From an uncultured Desulfobacterales bacterium (GTDB lineage Bacteria; Desulfobacterota; Desulfobulbia; Desulfobulbales; Desulfocapsaceae), in contig CALGIJ010000013.1 in assembly GCA_937915545.1 (NCBI GenBank), positions 1 to 39,310 on the forward strand: DNA of 39,310 nucleotides, read 5' to 3'. The translations under genes were made by a program, and so were the position numbers. Position 1 is the stretch's first letter, and each line of letters begins with the position of its first letter. Shown here piece by piece: positions 6,365-13,982 of this stretch. The notes under the pieces are model-generated. The model was given only the letters and a program-made list of their open reading frames with translations, was not told the origin of the DNA and did not search any database.

Positions 6365-8944
6365 TCAGGCCGCCCGCGATAATGAGTGAAGGATGCCTTG
6401 CGTGACTTCGCGACTGAAGTCGTCGTCGACGAGCTTCTGTCCCTGCGAGTCGAGAACGTAGAAGACGTCGATGAGCTGCGTCGACTCGGTGGCGATATAG
6501 GCCTTGTGGATATTGAGGCCGAAGTCGGCCATGGCCTGGGCGATATGATAGAGCTGCCCGGGCTGATCGGGGGCGTAGACCTCGATCACCGAATAGGTGT
6601 CGGAGCTGTTGTTGTCGATGACCACCTTGGCGGTGACACGACCGGCCGCCGGCGGCCGCCTCGCACCCACCCCCGAGAGCTTATGGTAGAGGCGGTGGCT
6701 GAGCCCCATGCGATGCTCGATGGCCAGATCGAGCTGGGCGTTGATCGCCTTCCAGTCCTTCTCGGCGAAGCCCACCTCGTCGGTGGGCCGCACGTCGAGC
6801 ACATCGACCACGGTGGCATCGGGCCAGGTGAAGATCTGCGCCCGCACCACGGTGAGATTGTTCAAAGCCATCACCCCGCAGATCTTGGCGAGCAGCCCGG
6901 GACGGTCGACGGTCATCACCAGCAGTTGCCAGGCGTCTTCACCCTCTTCGGCGACGATCAGCGAGCGCTGCCGCAGGATCTGATAGTGTTCGCGCTGGGT
7001 GAGCACATGATAGGCCACCACCTCGGGCGAAAAGGAGAGGATATAGTCGGCGGTGAGGGTTGAGATATCGACGCACAGCTCGCCGGCGCCCTTGAGCAGC
7101 GTCCGCAGCCGCTCGCGCAGCCATTCCACCCCCTGCTCCTCGTGGGCGCCGGCGTCGAGGACCCCGTGCCGGGCCATATCGAGCTGCTGGTAGACCTTAA
7201 AGTAAAGTTCCTCGAGCAGGGCGCCCTTCCAGTCGCTCCAGGCCGATGGCCCGGTGGCTCGGGAATCGGCCACCGAAAGGAGATAGAGCATGGAGAGGCG
7301 GTCGAGGTCGCCGATGGTCTCGGCGCAGCGCCTGATAAAGACGCCGTCGTTGAGGTCGCGGCGCATGGCGCTCTCGGGCATGAAGAGGTGATAGCGGACA
7401 AGAAAAACCAGGGAGTCGATCTCCCTGGGGGCAAGATGGAGACGCACCCCGATGCCCTCCACCAGTGTCGCGCCCTGGCGGGAGTGGTCACGCCCCGAAC
7501 CCTTGCCGATGTCGTGGAGCAGAGCGGCAAGGTAGAGCACCCGCAGGCTCTTCACCGACTTGAGCTGAGCCGACCCGGCGGCGACCATTTTTTCGATCTC
7601 GGCCACCGCCTGCAGGCTGTGACGATCGACGGTATAGATATGATAAAGATCGTGCTGGGCCAGGGTGGCGATGGCCGAGAACTCGGGGATGGCAGCCTGC
7701 AGCACGCCGGTATCGAGCATCGCCTCGAGCACCGCCCGGCAGTCCCGGGCCTCGAGCAACATGGCGCAAAAGGTCTTGGCGAAGCGGGGCGAGGTCCGCA
7801 CCTTGTCGTCGATGAGCTCGGCCGAGGAGGCAATAAGCTTGCGGGTGCGGTGATGCAGGGGCAGGCCGGTTCTCGCCATGGCGAGGAAGACGCGCAGCAG
7901 CAGCTGCGGCTTAGCCTCGAGCATCGCCCCGCTGGCGGTAAGGTGAATGCGGCCGACCTTGACCTCAATGCCTTTTTCGATCACCTTGTCGGCAATGGTG
8001 CCGCCCTTGCCGGCCAGGCCGAGGACCTCATCGACATGGTCGAAGAACAGGTCGGTGATAAGACTGACCTTGTGCAGGGCGCCATAGACGTCGCGCATGA
8101 AGCGCTCGACGCCGAGGATACCGTCGCCGCCGCTGTAGCCGAAGGCCTTGGCCACCTCGCCCTGCTGCTCGAAAAAGAGCTGGTCGGTTTTGCGCCGCCC
8201 CAGATGATGCATATAGCTGCGCAGCCGCACCAGGGTCTTGCGCGCCTCGACGAAGTCGGCGCGCTCGTCGGCAAGCAGCAGTCCGGCCTCTTCGATGGCC
8301 GGAAGCCCCTGCAGGCCGAACACCATGCGCGCCGTCCACAGCATCGCCTGGATATCACGCATCCCGCCCCGCCCTTCCTTGATATGCGGCTCGAGCAGGT
8401 AGCTATGGCTGCCATAGCGCTGGCGGCGGCTGTCGCGGTGGACCTTCATCTTCTCGACGAACTCTTCCCGGCGCCCTTCGATGAACAGGCGGCCATAGGT
8501 GTCGAGCAACTCGGCGAACAACTCGCGCGAGCCGTCAATGAGCCGGGCGTCGAGGAGGGCGACGAGAAAGAAATAGTCTTCCCCGGCATGGGCCATCGAC
8601 TCCTCGAGGGTGCGCACCCCGTGGCCGACCTCGAGGCCGCTGTCCCAGAGGGGATAGAGCACGCCGTCGGCGATCCTGCCGATGGCCTCGCCGAGTTCCG
8701 CTCGATAGAGGATCATCAGGTCGACGTCGGAGGCGGGAAAGAGCTCTTCACGGCCATAACCGCCAAGAGCCACCAGGGCGACGTCGCCATGGCGGTCGAG
8801 GCCGGCGACCTTGGCATAGCTCTCGACGATGAGCTCATCCACCGCCAGGCTATGGCGGCGCAGTTCCTCGTCGCCGCCGCCGGCCATGGCCCAAATGGCC
8901 TCCAGGGCCTGCCGTTTTTCCCTGTAGGCTGAGGACACCGTCAC
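6365..8944 (-). CDS. glnD: [Protein-PII] uridylyltransferase / uridylyl-removing enzyme
   Basis: An 859-residue bifunctional nitrogen sensor that uridylylates PII when glutamine is low and removes UMP when glutamine is high. The nucleotidyltransferase motif GGYGREELFPASDVDL is at residues 61-76, with the GlnD-specific EPHIKEGRGGMRDIQ near 185-199. The HD hydrolase motif LLHDIGKGSGRDHSRQG is centred on H477-D478, and VDRHSL lies at 439-444. Two C-terminal ACT domains, which sense glutamine, are marked by MTVDRPGLLAKICGVM and VYAPDQPGQLYHIAQAM. The GTG start overlaps the glnB stop as GTGA, so the enzyme and its substrate are translationally coupled. All catalytic motifs look intact. The type I glutamine synthetase nearby lacks the adenylylation tyrosine, so the main target is probably PII alone. 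Confidence 0.95.
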   Translation of the reverse strand: MTVSSAYREKRQALEAIWAMAGGGDEELRRHSLAVDELIVESYAKVAGLDRHGDVALVALGGYGREELFPASDVDLMILYRAELGEAIGRIADGVLYPLWDSGLEVGHGVRTLEESMAHAGEDYFFLVALLDARLIDGSRELFAELLDTYGRLFIEGRREEFVEKMKVHRDSRRQRYGSHSYLLEPHIKEGRGGMRDIQAMLWTARMVFGLQGLPAIEEAGLLLADERADFVEARKTLVRLRSYMHHLGRRKTDQLFFEQQGEVAKAFGYSGGDGILGVERFMRDVYGALHKVSLITDLFFDHVDEVLGLAGKGGTIADKVIEKGIEVKVGRIHLTASGAMLEAKPQLLLRVFLAMARTGLPLHHRTRKLIASSAELIDDKVRTSPRFAKTFCAMLLEARDCRAVLEAMLDTGVLQAAIPEFSAIATLAQHDLYHIYTVDRHSLQAVAEIEKMVAAGSAQLKSVKSLRVLYLAALLHDIGKGSGRDHSRQGATLVEGIGVRLHLAPREIDSLVFLVRYHLFMPESAMRRDLNDGVFIRRCAETIGDLDRLSMLYLLSVADSRATGPSAWSDWKGALLEELYFKVYQQLDMARHGVLDAGAHEEQGVEWLRERLRTLLKGAGELCVDISTLTADYILSFSPEVVAYHVLTQREHYQILRQRSLIVAEEGEDAWQLLVMTVDRPGLLAKICGVMALNNLTVVRAQIFTWPDATVVDVLDVRPTDEVGFAEKDWKAINAQLDLAIEHRMGLSHRLYHKLSGVGARRPPAAGRVTAKVVIDNNSSDTYSVIEVYAPDQPGQLYHIAQAMADFGLNIHKAYIATESTQLIDVFYVLDSQGQKLVDDDFSREVTQGILHSLSRAA

Positions 8945-9279
8945 ACCGCGTCGCGATTCTCTTCCCCGGTCCGCACCCTGACGACACGCTCGATGGGCAG
9001 GACGAAGATCTTGCCGTCGCCGATCTTGCCGGTGTTGGCGGCGACACGGATCTTCTCCACCACCAGATCGGCCTGCTCGGCAGGCACGACGATCTCAATC
9101 TTCACCTTGGGGATGAAATCGACGACGTATTCGGCCCCGCGATAAATCTCGGTGTGCCCCTTCTGCCGGCCATACCCCTTGACTTCGCTGATGGTCATGC
9201 CGGTTATGCCGATGCTGTTCAGGGCGTCCTTGACCTCGTCGAGCTTGAATGGCTTGATAATCGCCTCAATCTTTCTCAT
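8941..9279 (-). CDS. glnB: Nitrogen regulatory protein PII
   Basis: A 112-residue PII protein, the same length as E. coli GlnB and nearly collinear with it: MRKIEAIIKPFKLDEVKDAL, GITGMTISEVKGYGRQKGH, KVKIEIVVP, TGKIGDGKIFVLP. The T-loop has Y51 in RGAEYVVDF, the uridylylation site. PII trimers bind ATP/ADP and 2-oxoglutarate and regulate partners such as Amt channels and GlnD-linked signalling. GAGGTG lies just before the ATG. It is downstream of amt by 138 bp and overlaps glnD, its modifying enzyme. The amt linkage would also allow the name GlnK; the sequence alone does not decide. Confidence 0.95.
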   Translation of the reverse strand: MRKIEAIIKPFKLDEVKDALNSIGITGMTISEVKGYGRQKGHTEIYRGAEYVVDFIPKVKIEIVVPAEQADLVVEKIRVAANTGKIGDGKIFVLPIERVVRVRTGEENRDAV

Positions 9280-9417
9280 CGCTGCACCTCGTTTCTTTCT
9301 CGTTGTTTACCTGCACCGCGAGAGCTGCCTCTCGACCAGCCAACAACCTTATATCAACTTATCCCTTGCGGCAAGCACCACATGGCGGCAGCTGCCATCC
9401 AACGGCAATTGTCACAA

Positions 9418-10638
9418 TCAATTGTTATAGGCGGTTTCCGAGTGCTCGGCGGAGTCAAGCCCTTCGACTTCGGCCTCCTCGGAAAGGCGCATCCCCAACA
9501 CCCCATGCACCAGCTTGAACAACAGCCAGCTGACGACAAAGGCGTAACCCACCACCGCCGCCACGCCCAGGGCCTGCTTGCCCAACTGCGCCACCTGACC
9601 GGCCAGGAGACCGTCGGCGCCAGCGGGATTGACCGCGGTGGAGGCGAAGACGCCGACACAGAGGGTGCCGATGATGCCGCCGACGCCATGGATGCCGACC
9701 ACGTCGAGAGAATCGTCGAGACCGAGACGGCCTTTGGCATTGACGGCAAGAAAACAGCATACCCCGGCGAGCAGGCCAATGACCACTGCCGCGTTGGGGC
9801 CGACGAAGCCGGCGGCCGGGGTGATGGTGGCCAGGCCGGCGATGGCCCCGGATGCTGCGCCGAGGGTGGTGGCCTGACGGCGGGTCACCCACTCCATGAC
9901 CACCCAGGAGAGCAGGCCGGCCATGCCGCCAAGATGGGTGGCGACGAAGGCGGTGACCGCCAGTTCGTCGGCGGCGAGCGCCGAGCCGCCATTGAAGCCG
10001 AACCAGCCGAACCACAGCAGGCCGGTACCGAGCATGGTCATGGGCAGATTATGGGGCATGAAACTCACCCGGCCGTAGCCGCGGCGCGGGCCAAGGACAA
10101 GGATGCCCGCCAGGGCGGCGGCGCCGCAGGTGGCATGCACCACCAGGCCGCCGGCAAAATCGAGCACCCCCCGCGCCCCCAGCCAGCCCCCCTTGCCCCA
10201 CACCCAGTGACACACCGGGTTGTAGACGGCGACCGCCCAGAGCAGGGAAAAGAGAAGGAAGGGCACGAAGCGCACCCGTTCGGCAAAGGCGCCGGTGATC
10301 AGCGCCGGGGTGATGATGGCGAACATGCACTGATAAACCATGAACACCAGATGCGGCACGGTCTTGGCATAGTCAGGGCTGGGGGCGGTGGCGACGCCGC
10401 TCAGGGCGAACCACGAGAGGTCGCCGACCACCCCGCCGACGTCGGGCCCGAAGGCCATGGAATAGCCGAAATAGACCCACTCCAGCGAGATTACCGAGAT
10501 GAGCACCAGGCTCTGCAGGATGGTGCCGAGCACGTTCTTCTTACGCACCATGCCACCGTAAAAAAGCGCCAGCCCAGGGGTCATCAACAACACCAGCCCG
10601 GAGGCTGCCAGCAGAAAAGCGGTATCCGCCTTGTCCAT
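9418..10638 (-). CDS. amt: Ammonium transporter (Amt/MEP/Rh family)
   Basis: An integral membrane protein of about 406 residues with eleven predicted helices. It conducts ammonium across the inner membrane as a trimer and is typically gated by PII. Signature stretches are TPGLALFYGGMVRKKN, AFAERVRF, GLDDSLDVVGIHGVGGIIG and the two pore histidines in DFAGGLVVHATCG and GIHGVGG. AAGGAG sits at good spacing for the second ATG of an ATGATG pair, which sets the start. The 29-codon upstream extension is not transporter-like. The C-terminal tail (EEAEVEGLDSAEHSETAY) carries the conserved region contacted by PII. First gene of the amt-glnB-glnD string. Confidence 0.95.
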   Translation of the reverse strand: MDKADTAFLLAASGLVLLMTPGLALFYGGMVRKKNVLGTILQSLVLISVISLEWVYFGYSMAFGPDVGGVVGDLSWFALSGVATAPSPDYAKTVPHLVFMVYQCMFAIITPALITGAFAERVRFVPFLLFSLLWAVAVYNPVCHWVWGKGGWLGARGVLDFAGGLVVHATCGAAALAGILVLGPRRGYGRVSFMPHNLPMTMLGTGLLWFGWFGFNGGSALAADELAVTAFVATHLGGMAGLLSWVVMEWVTRRQATTLGAASGAIAGLATITPAAGFVGPNAAVVIGLLAGVCCFLAVNAKGRLGLDDSLDVVGIHGVGGIIGTLCVGVFASTAVNPAGADGLLAGQVAQLGKQALGVAAVVGYAFVVSWLLFKLVHGVLGMRLSEEAEVEGLDSAEHSETAYNN

Positions 10639-10755
10639 CATCCTCTCCTTGTCTGTAGTGGTCTCGTTCCGGATTGCAGACAGCGAACCTGCCCCGGACC
10701 ATACAACGTTTTTGTAATATATTTTCATTTTCAGACATCACTGCGGACCCCGTAA

Positions 10756-10771
10756 CTCAAGCCTCATGCCA
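10756..10771 (-). promoter_or_regulatory. Weak sigma-54-like promoter candidate upstream of amt
   Basis: Minus-strand TGGCATGAGGCTTGAG resembles TGGCAC-N5-TTGCA and has correct spacing, but the invariant GC of the -12 element reads GA. An NtrC-type sigma-54 promoter would make sense for amt. The mismatch keeps confidence low. Confidence 0.25.
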
Positions 10772-10854
10772 GAAGAGCACTCGCCCCATGTATAGTGTTT
10801 ATTATCATGTTGTTATCGATGTTTTTTCTATTCTTTGCATACGTCTCGGCATAA

Positions 10855-10892
10855 CATAATTGTCGATTATTTTTGTTTTTATGACAATTATG
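10855..10892. repeat. Perfect 10-bp inverted repeat in AT-rich divergent intergenic region
   Basis: CATAATTGTC and GACAATTATG are exact reverse complements separated by an 18-nt AT-rich spacer. The repeat lies in the 383-bp gap between divergent amt and mtnA. That gap is much richer in A+T than its flanks and contains no convincing gene. An operator for a dimeric regulator or a cruciform/terminator-type element are both possible; no T-run follows. Confidence 0.6.
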
Positions 10893-10924
10893 AAATGATC
10901 CACACAAAGATGCCAGGCGAGCGC

Positions 10925-10952
10925 TTGTCGATAGTTATCCACGGTTTACAAT
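10925..10952 (+). promoter_or_regulatory. Candidate sigma-70-type promoter of mtnA
   Basis: TTGTCG and TACAAT are separated by 16 nt, about 70 bp before the mtnA start. Between the two hexamers lies TTATCCACG, a near match to a DnaA box, and a second near match (TGATCCACA) lies just upstream. Confidence 0.35.
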
Positions 10953-11021
10953 CGCCATGGGAAGGAGTATGCTGCCCGGCGAGAAAAATGACGTCTTCCT
11001 TCCCCCCAGGACAACACCACC

Positions 11022-12167
11022 ATGCACTACAACGGCAGCCCTTATCGCACCATCTGGCCGGACCCGCAGAACCCGCGCCACATCCACATCATCGACCAGC
11101 GCGCCCTGCCCTTCACCTTCCTTGTCGAAACCATCTCCAGTTCCACCGAGATGATCGGCGCCATCCGCGACATGCACGTGCGCGGAGCAGGGCTGATCGG
11201 CGCCGCCGCCGGCTTCGGCATCTATCTGGCTGCCCTGGAAGCACCCGACGAGGCCTTCGACGACTTCATGCAGGAGGCGGCCCGGCGTTTCGACGCCAGC
11301 CGGCCCACCGCGCGCAATCTCATGTGGGCGGTGGAGAGGGTGCTGCAGGCCATGGCTTCGGCCCCCGAGGCGGCGGGCAAGCGGGACATCGCTTTTCGCA
11401 CCGCCTGCGCCATCGCCGACGAAGACGCTCACTTCTGCGCCAGCATCGGCCGCCATGGCATGGAGATTATCGCCGCCATCAGCAGAAAGAAGAAGGGTGC
11501 CCCGGTCAACATCCTCACCCATTGCAACGCCGGCTGGCTGGCCTTCGTCGACCACGGCAGCGCCACCGCCCCGATCTATGCCGCCCGCGATGCCGGCATT
11601 CCGCTGCATGTCTGGGTTGACGAGACCCGGCCGTGGAACCAGGGGGCACGGCTGACCGCCTGGGAACTGGAGCAGGAAAAGATCGCCAGCACGCTGATCT
11701 GCGACAACACCGGCGGCCACCTCATGCAGCTCGGCATGGTCGACATGGTCATCGTCGGCGCCGACCGGGTCACCCGCAGCGGAGACGTGGTCAACAAGAT
11801 AGGTACCTATCTCAAGGCTCTGGCGGCGCGGGACAACAATATTCCCTTCTACGTCGCCCTACCCTCCTCTACCTTTGACTGGAGGCTTGACAATGGCGGG
11901 GAAATTCCGATAGAACAGAGAAAAGAGGAGGAAATCACCACCCTCACCGGCATCGATGGCGAGGGGGTGTTACGGACGGTGAGGCTGGCCGGAGAAAACA
12001 CCCGGGCGGCAAACTACAGTTTCGACGTCACACCAGCCCGGCTGGTGACGATGCTGATAACCGAGAGGGGGCTGGTCAAGGCGGAACGGAGCGCCATCCG
12101 TCGGCTCTTTCCCGAGGCTGGCGGCGACGCCGCACAAGGCTCCAGGACGACCCATGAAAACCCGTGA
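11022..12167 (+). CDS. mtnA: Methylthioribose-1-phosphate isomerase
   Basis: A 381-residue sugar-phosphate isomerase of the MtnA/eIF2B-alpha fold. It converts S-methyl-5-thioribose-1-phosphate to methylthioribulose-1-phosphate in methionine salvage or the related 5'-deoxyadenosine disposal routes. The catalytic cysteine is C168 in ILTHCNAG and the catalytic aspartate is D248 in VGADRV. The N-terminal MHVRGAGLIG and the later NKIGTYLKALAA and PFYVALPSSTFD are family hallmarks. The start is set by AGGA about 10 nt upstream and by matching the usual N-terminus. No other salvage gene is adjacent. Its 3' end overlaps the following PilZ gene by 14 bp, so the two are cotranscribed. Confidence 0.92.
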   Translation: MHYNGSPYRTIWPDPQNPRHIHIIDQRALPFTFLVETISSSTEMIGAIRDMHVRGAGLIGAAAGFGIYLAALEAPDEAFDDFMQEAARRFDASRPTARNLMWAVERVLQAMASAPEAAGKRDIAFRTACAIADEDAHFCASIGRHGMEIIAAISRKKKGAPVNILTHCNAGWLAFVDHGSATAPIYAARDAGIPLHVWVDETRPWNQGARLTAWELEQEKIASTLICDNTGGHLMQLGMVDMVIVGADRVTRSGDVVNKIGTYLKALAARDNNIPFYVALPSSTFDWRLDNGGEIPIEQRKEEEITTLTGIDGEGVLRTVRLAGENTRAANYSFDVTPARLVTMLITERGLVKAERSAIRRLFPEAGGDAAQGSRTTHENP

Positions 12168-12525
12168 ACACAGGAAGTTTATCCGCTACGACGCCCTGCA
12201 CCTCCTCGACTACCTGGTTCTCGACGAGGAGGGCAAGACCGGGGACTACTCGATGGGCCGCACCATCGACGTCAGCATCGACGGCATCAAGCTGGAAACC
12301 GTCTACCCGCTGAAGGTCGGCCACAATCTGGTGATAACCGTCGGTCTCGAGGATGACCTCATCAACCTCGAAGGGCGCATCACCCACACCGCCCCCCGTG
12401 ACGGCCGTTTTCTCTCCGGCGTCACGTTTCTCAAGATCACCAAGAACGGCCGCCGCATTCTCGGCAAATACGTCGAGGCCTTCCGCAAACGCAAAGCGGA
12501 GATGACCTGGGAGCCCGGGGGGTAA
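12154..12525 (+). CDS. PilZ-domain protein, predicted c-di-GMP receptor
   Basis: A 123-residue stand-alone PilZ domain. The c-di-GMP contact motifs are both present: RxxxR as RKFIR (residues 7-11) and D/NxSxxG as DVSIDG near residue 39. Beta-rich segments follow (KLETVYPLKVGHNLVITVGL, GRITHTAP, FLSGVTFLKI). The protein probably changes conformation on c-di-GMP binding and acts on a partner; the partner is unknown. It begins inside the end of mtnA in another frame, indicating coupling, and converges on manC. A link to surface polysaccharide is a guess based on neighbours. Confidence 0.85.
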   Translation: MKTREHRKFIRYDALHLLDYLVLDEEGKTGDYSMGRTIDVSIDGIKLETVYPLKVGHNLVITVGLEDDLINLEGRITHTAPRDGRFLSGVTFLKITKNGRRILGKYVEAFRKRKAEMTWEPGG

Positions 12526-12558
12526 ATCGCCCCTGGCGAAACTCCCCGGCCCCTTCGT

Positions 12559-13971
12559 TCAGCGCGAGCCCTCCCGACCATAGACATCCTCGAAACGGAC
12601 GATATCGTCCTCGCCAAGGTAGCTGCCGATCTGCACCTCGATCAGTTCCAGGGGAATGACACCGGGGTTTTCAAGGCGGTGCACGGTGCCGGCCGGGATA
12701 TAGGTGGACTGGTTCTCATGGAGGAGGATCTCCCTCTCGCCGTTGACCACCCGCGCCGTCCCCGAGACCACCACCCAGTGCTCATGGCGGTGATGGTGCA
12801 TCTGCAGTGACAGCTTGGCCGCCGGCTTGACGCTGATGCGTTTGATCTGGAAACGTGGCAGTTCCTCGAGCACCGTGTAGCTGCCCCAGGGACGATGCAC
12901 GGTGGCATGGTGGCTGTACTCGCGGCGGGCGTCCCGCTTGAGCCGTTCGACCACCTTCTTGACCTCCTGGGAACGCGACAGCGGCGCGACCAGCACCGCG
13001 TCGGCGGTTTCCACCACCATGGTGTCCTCCAGTCCGACCGCCGCCACCAGCACATTCTCCGACCGCACCAGACAGTTTCTCGTGTCCTCGAGCAGCACAT
13101 CCCCCTGCAGCACGTTACCCTGGGCGTCCTTGTCGAGCACGTCCCACAGGGCCTTCCACGAGCCGATGTCGCTCCAGCCGAGGTCGGCGGCAACCACTGC
13201 CCCGCGAGCGGTCTTCTCCATCAGCACATAGTCGATGGAGTCGCTATGGCAGGCCGCCATGGCCGCGCCATCGAGACGGAAGAACCGGCCGTCGCGCACC
13301 CCTCCCGCCACCGCCTCGCCCATCTTCGCCAGCATCTCCGGGGCAAAGTGCTCCATCTCGCTCAGCAACGTGGCGATGGAGAAAGCGAACATGCCGCTGT
13401 TCCACAGATAGTTGCCAGCGGCCAGGTACTGCCGGGCAAGGTCGAGGTCGGGCTTTTCCTTGAAGGAGAGAATACGTGTCCCCTCGCCGCGCTCGATATA
13501 GCCGTAGCCGGTCTCCGGCCCGCTGGGCTCGATGCCGAAGGTGACCACCGCGCCCTCTTCGGCCAGGGTTACGGCGCGGCCCACCGCCTCGACGAACTTG
13601 TCCGGGCGCTGCACCACATGGTCGGCGGGCAGGACGAGGAGGACGACGTCCTCGCCGCGCTCCCGGCAATAGTGGGCGGCGGCGCAGATCGCCGGGGCGG
13701 TGTTGCGCCCCGTCGGCTCGAGGACGATGTCATAGTCGTCGAAGCGCCGCAGTTCCTCGATCTGGCTGAGGGTGATGAAACGGTGCACCTCGCCGACCAC
13801 CACCACCGGCGGCAACACCTCCGGCAGATGGGCGACGCGCAGCAGAGTGGTCTGCAGCAGCGAGGTGTTGGCGGTGAGTGCAAGCAGCTGCTTCGGGTAA
13901 AGCTCCCGCGACAGCGGCCACAGCCGGGAGCCGGTGCCTCCGGCGAGGATGATCGGTTGAATCTTGGCCAC
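12559..13971 (-). CDS. manC: Mannose-1-phosphate guanylyltransferase / mannose-6-phosphate isomerase
   Basis: A 470-residue bifunctional enzyme of the ManC/AlgA type. The N-terminal nucleotidyltransferase has the signature ILAGGTGSRLWPLSRELYPK, then VLPADHVV and SFKEKPDL. The C-terminal type II isomerase cupin has RPWGSY, KLSLQMHHHRHEHWVVVSG and YIPAGTVHRLENPG. It makes GDP-mannose from mannose-1-phosphate and can interconvert fructose-6-P and mannose-6-P. GTG start with GGAG at 7 nt. It follows manB by 11 bp, forming the two-gene manB-manC operon, and probably feeds capsule, LPS or exopolysaccharide synthesis. Confidence 0.93.
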   Translation of the reverse strand: MAKIQPIILAGGTGSRLWPLSRELYPKQLLALTANTSLLQTTLLRVAHLPEVLPPVVVVGEVHRFITLSQIEELRRFDDYDIVLEPTGRNTAPAICAAAHYCRERGEDVVLLVLPADHVVQRPDKFVEAVGRAVTLAEEGAVVTFGIEPSGPETGYGYIERGEGTRILSFKEKPDLDLARQYLAAGNYLWNSGMFAFSIATLLSEMEHFAPEMLAKMGEAVAGGVRDGRFFRLDGAAMAACHSDSIDYVLMEKTARGAVVAADLGWSDIGSWKALWDVLDKDAQGNVLQGDVLLEDTRNCLVRSENVLVAAVGLEDTMVVETADAVLVAPLSRSQEVKKVVERLKRDARREYSHHATVHRPWGSYTVLEELPRFQIKRISVKPAAKLSLQMHHHRHEHWVVVSGTARVVNGEREILLHENQSTYIPAGTVHRLENPGVIPLELIEVQIGSYLGEDDIVRFEDVYGREGSR

Positions 13972-13982
13972 GGGGTCTCCTT

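Noticed and set aside
7142..8932. A 596-codon plus-strand frame antisense to glnD
   Set aside because: Same artefact; glnD on the other strand has all catalytic motifs.
10674..10859. A 61-codon plus-strand frame in the amt-mtnA gap
   Set aside because: It overlaps the amt leader, has no ribosome site and contains no recognisable features.
10855..10943. A possible replication origin in the AT-rich region with DnaA-like boxes
   Set aside because: Only two imperfect boxes, no origin-linked genes nearby and promoter-sized AT richness. Kept only as a low-interest finding.
12526..12558. G/C runs between the PilZ and manC stops as a bidirectional terminator
   Set aside because: The runs pair poorly and have no adjoining T-run, so termination there cannot be supported.
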